From positions 1 through 26,546 of the forward strand of contig NZ_DAMBQF010000033.1 in assembly GCF_032062245.1 (NCBI RefSeq): 26,546 nucleotides of DNA, read 5' to 3'. Each line of letters starts with the position of its first letter. The stretch's first letter is position 1. Shown in pieces: positions 23,338-26,546 of the stretch. The position numbers and the translations under genes were made by a program. Under the pieces are notes generated by a model. That model was given only the letters and a program-made list of their open reading frames with translations, did no database searches and was not told the origin of the DNA. This stretch comes from Soonwooa sp032062245. GTDB lineage: Bacteria; Bacteroidota; Bacteroidia; Flavobacteriales; Weeksellaceae.

Positions 23338-24750
23338 TTATTTTTTCTTCTTGGTCAAAAGTGCAATGTTCTCAACATGATGTGTTTGCGGAAACATATC
23401 AACTGGCAAGATTTTCACCAAGTCGTAATCTTCCTTCATCAACGCAATATCGCGAGCTTGCGTCGCCGAATTACAACTGACATACACCACTTTTTCTGGC
23501 GAAAGTTTAAGAATCTGCTCTACAACCTTTGGATGCATCCCATCACGTGGTGGATCGGTAACCAAAACATCAGCTTTTGGATGTTGCGACAAAAACTCTT
23601 CGGTGAAAACCTCCTTCATATCGCCACAATAGAAAGTACAATTGTCTAGACCGTTTAATACTGCGTGTTCCTCAGCCGCGTCGATGGCTTCTTGCACGGC
23701 TTCGATACCGATAACATGTTTTGCAGTTCTAGCGATATATTGCGCGATAGTTCCTGTTCCTGTGTAAAGGTCGTACACCACTTCGTCGCCTGTTAATCCA
23801 GCAAATTCTAAAGTTTTTCGGTAAAGATTTAATGCTTGTTTATAATTGGTTTGGAAAAATGATTTTGGTCCAATCTTAAACTTAAGACCATCCATTTCTT
23901 CATACAAAAATCCATCACCAAAATACGTCTGAATATCTAAATCGTAAACGCTGTCATTTCCTTTCGAATTAATTGCGAAAAGCAAAGTTTTAATTTGAGG
24001 AAATTCTTTTAAAACAGCATCAAGAAGCAATTTTCGTTTATCTTCATCTTCTTTAAACAATTGGAATAATAACATCCATTCGCCTTTAGAATTTTGACGA
24101 AGCATAAAAGTTCTCAAAAAACCTTCCTGATTTCGTACATCAAAAAACTCAAGGCCATTTTCAACGGCAAAATGTTTTACGAAAAGGCGCATCGCATTCG
24201 ACGGATCTTCTTGTAGAAAACATTCTTTAAGATCAAGAATCTTGCTCCACTGTCCAGGAATATGAAAACCTAAAGCATCTTTGCTATTAAGTTCAACATC
24301 ACTTTTTATTTCTTCTGGTGTCAACCAACGCGCATTGGAAAACGAAAATTCCATCTTGTTACGATAAAGGAATTGTTCTTCCGCACCCAAAATTGGCTCA
24401 CAAACAAAATCGTTGAAACCACCAATTCTCTTGATGTTGTTAAGAACTTCACTTTCTTTAAAATAAAGTTGTTTTTCGTAAGACATATTTTGCCATTTGC
24501 AGCCACCACAATATCCGAAATGAATACATTTTGGTTCGACCCGATCAGGCGACATTTCCAAAATCTCAATCGCTTGACCTTCGTAATAGCTACTTTTTGA
24601 CTTTTTAACTTGTACATTAACAAGATCTCCAGGTACGGCTCCGCTTACAAAAATAGTTTTGCCGTCCTCTGCTTTAGCAACAGAAACTCCTTTCGCACCG
24701 GCAGAAAGGAGTCTGATATTTTCTAAAATTAAATTCTTTTTTTTCTTCAT
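23338..24750 (-). CDS. rlmD: 23S rRNA (uracil-C5)-methyltransferase, RlmD-type
   Basis: A 470-residue SAM-dependent enzyme that methylates uridine (U1939 in E. coli 23S rRNA). It has an N-terminal TRAM domain (about 8-65) and a 4Fe-4S site C75-x5-C81-x2-C84 with the fourth ligand probably Cys177. The SAM-binding loop YDLYTGTGT is at 326-334, DPPR at 399-402, and the nucleophile Cys426 in YVSCNSATQARD. The C-terminal DMFPQTHHVENIALL signature is intact. The choice of RlmD over other TrmA-family members (RlmCD, TrmA) rests on the Fe-S site and overall length. It lies 17 nt after the upstream lipoprotein gene, so the two are probably co-transcribed. Confidence 0.9.
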   Translation of the reverse strand: MKKKKNLILENIRLLSAGAKGVSVAKAEDGKTIFVSGAVPGDLVNVQVKKSKSSYYEGQAIEILEMSPDRVEPKCIHFGYCGGCKWQNMSYEKQLYFKESEVLNNIKRIGGFNDFVCEPILGAEEQFLYRNKMEFSFSNARWLTPEEIKSDVELNSKDALGFHIPGQWSKILDLKECFLQEDPSNAMRLFVKHFAVENGLEFFDVRNQEGFLRTFMLRQNSKGEWMLLFQLFKEDEDKRKLLLDAVLKEFPQIKTLLFAINSKGNDSVYDLDIQTYFGDGFLYEEMDGLKFKIGPKSFFQTNYKQALNLYRKTLEFAGLTGDEVVYDLYTGTGTIAQYIARTAKHVIGIEAVQEAIDAAEEHAVLNGLDNCTFYCGDMKEVFTEEFLSQHPKADVLVTDPPRDGMHPKVVEQILKLSPEKVVYVSCNSATQARDIALMKEDYDLVKILPVDMFPQTHHVENIALLTKKKK

Positions 24751-24767
24751 TAAGAATAAATTTCTAT

Positions 24768-26285
24768 CTATTTAGTTTTTGGTTGCGCTGCTTCTGGTTG
24801 AGGCGCTGGCGCAGTTTGTTGTCCATTCCAATCTGGAGCAACTTGAGCCTCAGGCGCAGCTGGTGCAGCAATGCCTGTTAATTTACTTAACATTTCGATG
24901 AATTTTTGTTCACCAAGATTATAATAAGTTGGACCTGCAATTTTACCATCTTTATCAAGCAATGTAAATCCAGGAATTTTGAATCCAAACACCGAATAAT
25001 CTTTAGCAAATTTTGAATTAAGACCACCTTCAGCATATACATTAACGCCAGAAATATCCTTCATCAAAGTTGGATATGTTTTATCAAACTGCGCTTTAGT
25101 ATCATCAAGATTTACTAAAACAGTATTCATTTTTGATTTGTAATATTCAACAACTTCTTTTAGAACTGGGATTGTGCTTTGTGCGATATAAGGATTCCAA
25201 GAAGCATAAGTTACAACCAAAGTTGGTTTTCCTTTAAAGTCCGCAAACGTCGTAGATTTACCATCCGTTTTTAACAAAGCACTAGCAGGTGCATCTGTAC
25301 CTTTTTTAAGACCATATACTGCATCGAATGCGGCTTTCAAATCTTTTTTAACTTCAGCATTTTTAATATTGTCATCAGCAACTTTAATGATAGCTTCTGT
25401 GTTATCAGCAAACGGATTAAGATCAAATTTAGAAATAACAAAAGCCAACAAATAGTCTTTAGTGTCTTGAGAATATTCTGATTTTCCTTTTAAATATTTA
25501 GCAAAAATAGAAGACATAGATGCTGTATTCTTATCGCTTTGCGCTAATGCAAACTTTTGGAAATCGTTACCAATTTTGTTTAATAAATAGTTACGGTACA
25601 ATGGTAAATTTTTAATCATCTTATCGCCATCAGCTTCCAATGACTTAGTATAATCTTTAAATGCTGTAGACACCTTAAAGTTGGATTGTTGTACAGCCTC
25701 ACCATGATTAGCCTCATATTGACTAAGAAAAGTCAAAATATGAGTTTTAAGTTCATCTTTCTTAAGCGTTACAACATCAGAATCAGCTTTGGTTTTAGAC
25801 GCAGCATCATCGATATTTTTAGTCAAATCATCATTAATTTTTTTTACTTGAGCTAAGAAAGATTTTTCATCTTTAGAAATAATGCTCATATCCAATTTTC
25901 CAAGATATTGCTCCATGTAAGCCTGAGTTTCTTTCAAGAAATCATTATTAGCCTTAGCATCTCCTTGGATTGTAAACACGTTCGGGAAAGACATCGCATC
26001 TCCCGAAATATTAAGAGACTGTCCTTTTTTAAGATAAACGAACGCCATTTGACCAGCATAAGTCATTGCATACATTCCGTTTTTTGGAGCTTCAAATTCT
26101 CCAGTAAAATTCCCCTTAGCATCAACACCCATATTAATTAATGGCAAAGTCGCAACCCCCGAAGCATCGATAAATTCAACACGTTCCAAAGGCGAACCAT
26201 TTTTGATAACACCGCTAACTTTCACTTTCTTAGAGCAAGAAACCGCGAACAATGCAATCATACATAAGAACAAAATTCTTTTCAT
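24768..26285 (-). CDS. DUF4369/TlpA-like lipoprotein with inactive thioredoxin fold
   Basis: A 505-residue lipoprotein: the signal peptide ends in FAVSC (Cys17). An N-terminal beta domain of the DUF4369 type (about 20-125: VSGVIKNGSPLERVEFID, VYLKKGQSLNISGDA) is followed by a helical middle (130-325). A C-terminal thioredoxin-like domain (about 328-475) has TLVVTYASW and IPGFTLLDKDGKI with the cis-Pro. The redox pair is missing: W363-N-P-Y-I367 stands where WCxxC is expected. The chain ends in a Pro/Ala/Gln-rich tail. Related proteins in Bacteroidota with CxxC act as periplasmic thiol-disulfide reductases; this one cannot do that chemistry. It is followed by rlmD. Confidence 0.85.
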   Translation of the reverse strand: MKRILFLCMIALFAVSCSKKVKVSGVIKNGSPLERVEFIDASGVATLPLINMGVDAKGNFTGEFEAPKNGMYAMTYAGQMAFVYLKKGQSLNISGDAMSFPNVFTIQGDAKANNDFLKETQAYMEQYLGKLDMSIISKDEKSFLAQVKKINDDLTKNIDDAASKTKADSDVVTLKKDELKTHILTFLSQYEANHGEAVQQSNFKVSTAFKDYTKSLEADGDKMIKNLPLYRNYLLNKIGNDFQKFALAQSDKNTASMSSIFAKYLKGKSEYSQDTKDYLLAFVISKFDLNPFADNTEAIIKVADDNIKNAEVKKDLKAAFDAVYGLKKGTDAPASALLKTDGKSTTFADFKGKPTLVVTYASWNPYIAQSTIPVLKEVVEYYKSKMNTVLVNLDDTKAQFDKTYPTLMKDISGVNVYAEGGLNSKFAKDYSVFGFKIPGFTLLDKDGKIAGPTYYNLGEQKFIEMLSKLTGIAAPAAPEAQVAPDWNGQQTAPAPQPEAAQPKTK

Positions 26286-26308
26286 AACTTGATTAAAATA
26301 TTTGATTG

Positions 26309-26316
26309 CAAAAATA
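26309..26316 (-). promoter_or_regulatory. -7 element of the DUF4369/TlpA-like gene
   Basis: On the minus strand TATTTTTG matches TAnnTTTG, 23 nt upstream of the ATG at 26285. The region 18-22 nt further upstream is AT-rich without a TTG, so the -33 is not identified. Confidence 0.4.
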
Positions 26317-26513
26317 TACTTATTTAAAAGAAAAAAAAATAAAAAAGCTTATTTTCACAAATATTAACAACATTATCTTCAAAATTTGATTTAAATAAAA
26401 ACTTAAACCGGCACCAAACCAAAACATAAAAACATTAACGTTAAAATCTACGGACTCTATATGAACTAAATAGTATTTTATTAGTAGCTCCTTCCCGCTT
26501 TCACTTATCGCTT

Positions 26514-26546
26514 TTTTGTGCTTGGCATTGGCCATTACTTACAAAA
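26514..26546 (-). repeat. Hairpin element, copy B (cut by the window end)
   Basis: On the minus strand TTTTGT pairs with ACAAAA, and inside it TGGC pairs with GCCA around CAAT. This is the layout of copy A at 64-99. The sequence that follows on the minus strand contains GCGGGAAGGAGCT, similar to GTGGGAGCT after copy A. The element may extend beyond the window, so its outer stem could be longer than seen. Confidence 0.35.

Larger units (their letters stand above)
26286..26546. other. Non-coding window end with promoter and edge repeat
   Basis: I see no convincing gene. The 71-codon minus-strand frame at 26320-26535 has a mostly AT-driven hydrophobic composition and overlaps the hairpin element, so I treat it as chance. 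The first 30 nt hold the promoter of the lipoprotein gene. 26331-26400 is very AT-rich, and from about 26485 the sequence becomes GC-richer where the edge repeat begins. Confidence 0.5.

Noticed and set aside
26320..26535. 71-codon minus-strand frame at the window end
   Set aside because: The C-terminal half is Phe/Ile/Lys-rich translation of AT-rich spacer that runs through the promoter region of the lipoprotein gene, and its start overlaps the edge hairpin.

Overview
The window looks like core chromosome of a Flavobacteriia member of the Bacteroidota. A Chryseobacterium/Epilithonimonas-type relative is my best guess from gene content, not a proven assignment. The reasons are the AT-rich DNA, lipoproteins with Bacteroidota-specific DUF families (DUF4136, DUF5522, DUF6048, DUF6452, DUF5117/DUF4953), OmpA proteins carrying a thrombospondin type-3 calcium segment, a FabV-type enoyl reductase, almost no Shine-Dalgarno sequences, and promoter-like sites of the Bacteroidota type (TTG, about 18 nt, TAnnTTTG). 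I see no rRNA, CRISPR array, insertion sequence, prophage or integrase.

Layout. 1-203: non-coding, with a GC-rich hairpin and a terminator. 204-4850 (minus): a small HExxH membrane protein, Kup potassium transporter, a Fur-family regulator and a long OstA/LptA-like envelope protein; fur and ostA are 3 nt apart. 4888-5603 (plus): DUF5522 and DUF4136 lipoprotein genes with an ATGA overlap. 5678-6517 (minus): ATP-cone/Mrr-like nuclease fusion. 6636-9535 (plus): fabV, an endonuclease/exonuclease/phosphatase-fold protein and a polytopic membrane protein. 9532-10052 (minus): a small membrane-anchored protein and tRNA-Cys. 10255-11376 (plus): ribB-type enzyme with a degenerate RibA half. 11401-14250 (minus): recQ and fmt, directly abutting. 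14337-17673 (minus): folK followed by two tandem OmpA paralogues. 17695-19443 (plus): sppA. 19554-26285 (minus): a DUF4369/TlpA-like lipoprotein without redox cysteines, rlmD, a large secreted metzincin, then DUF6452 and DUF6048.

Themes. Much of the content concerns the cell envelope: LPS transport, OmpA anchoring, signal-peptide digestion, secreted protease and lipoproteins. The rest is housekeeping: fatty acid, riboflavin and folate synthesis, initiator tRNA formylation, rRNA methylation and DNA repair. Transcription units are compact. Convergent neighbours share bidirectional hairpin terminators, one of which contains the fmt stop codon, and divergent neighbours share very short spacers.

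No obviously new multi-gene system is present. The items most worth a second look are: the ATP-cone/nuclease fusion; a matching hairpin element at both window edges in opposite orientation with a compensatory base-pair change; the RibBA protein with a dead-looking GTP cyclohydrolase II half; the thioredoxin-fold lipoprotein with WNPYI where WCxxC should be; and a metzincin gene lying between rlmD and the DUF6452-DUF6048 pair.
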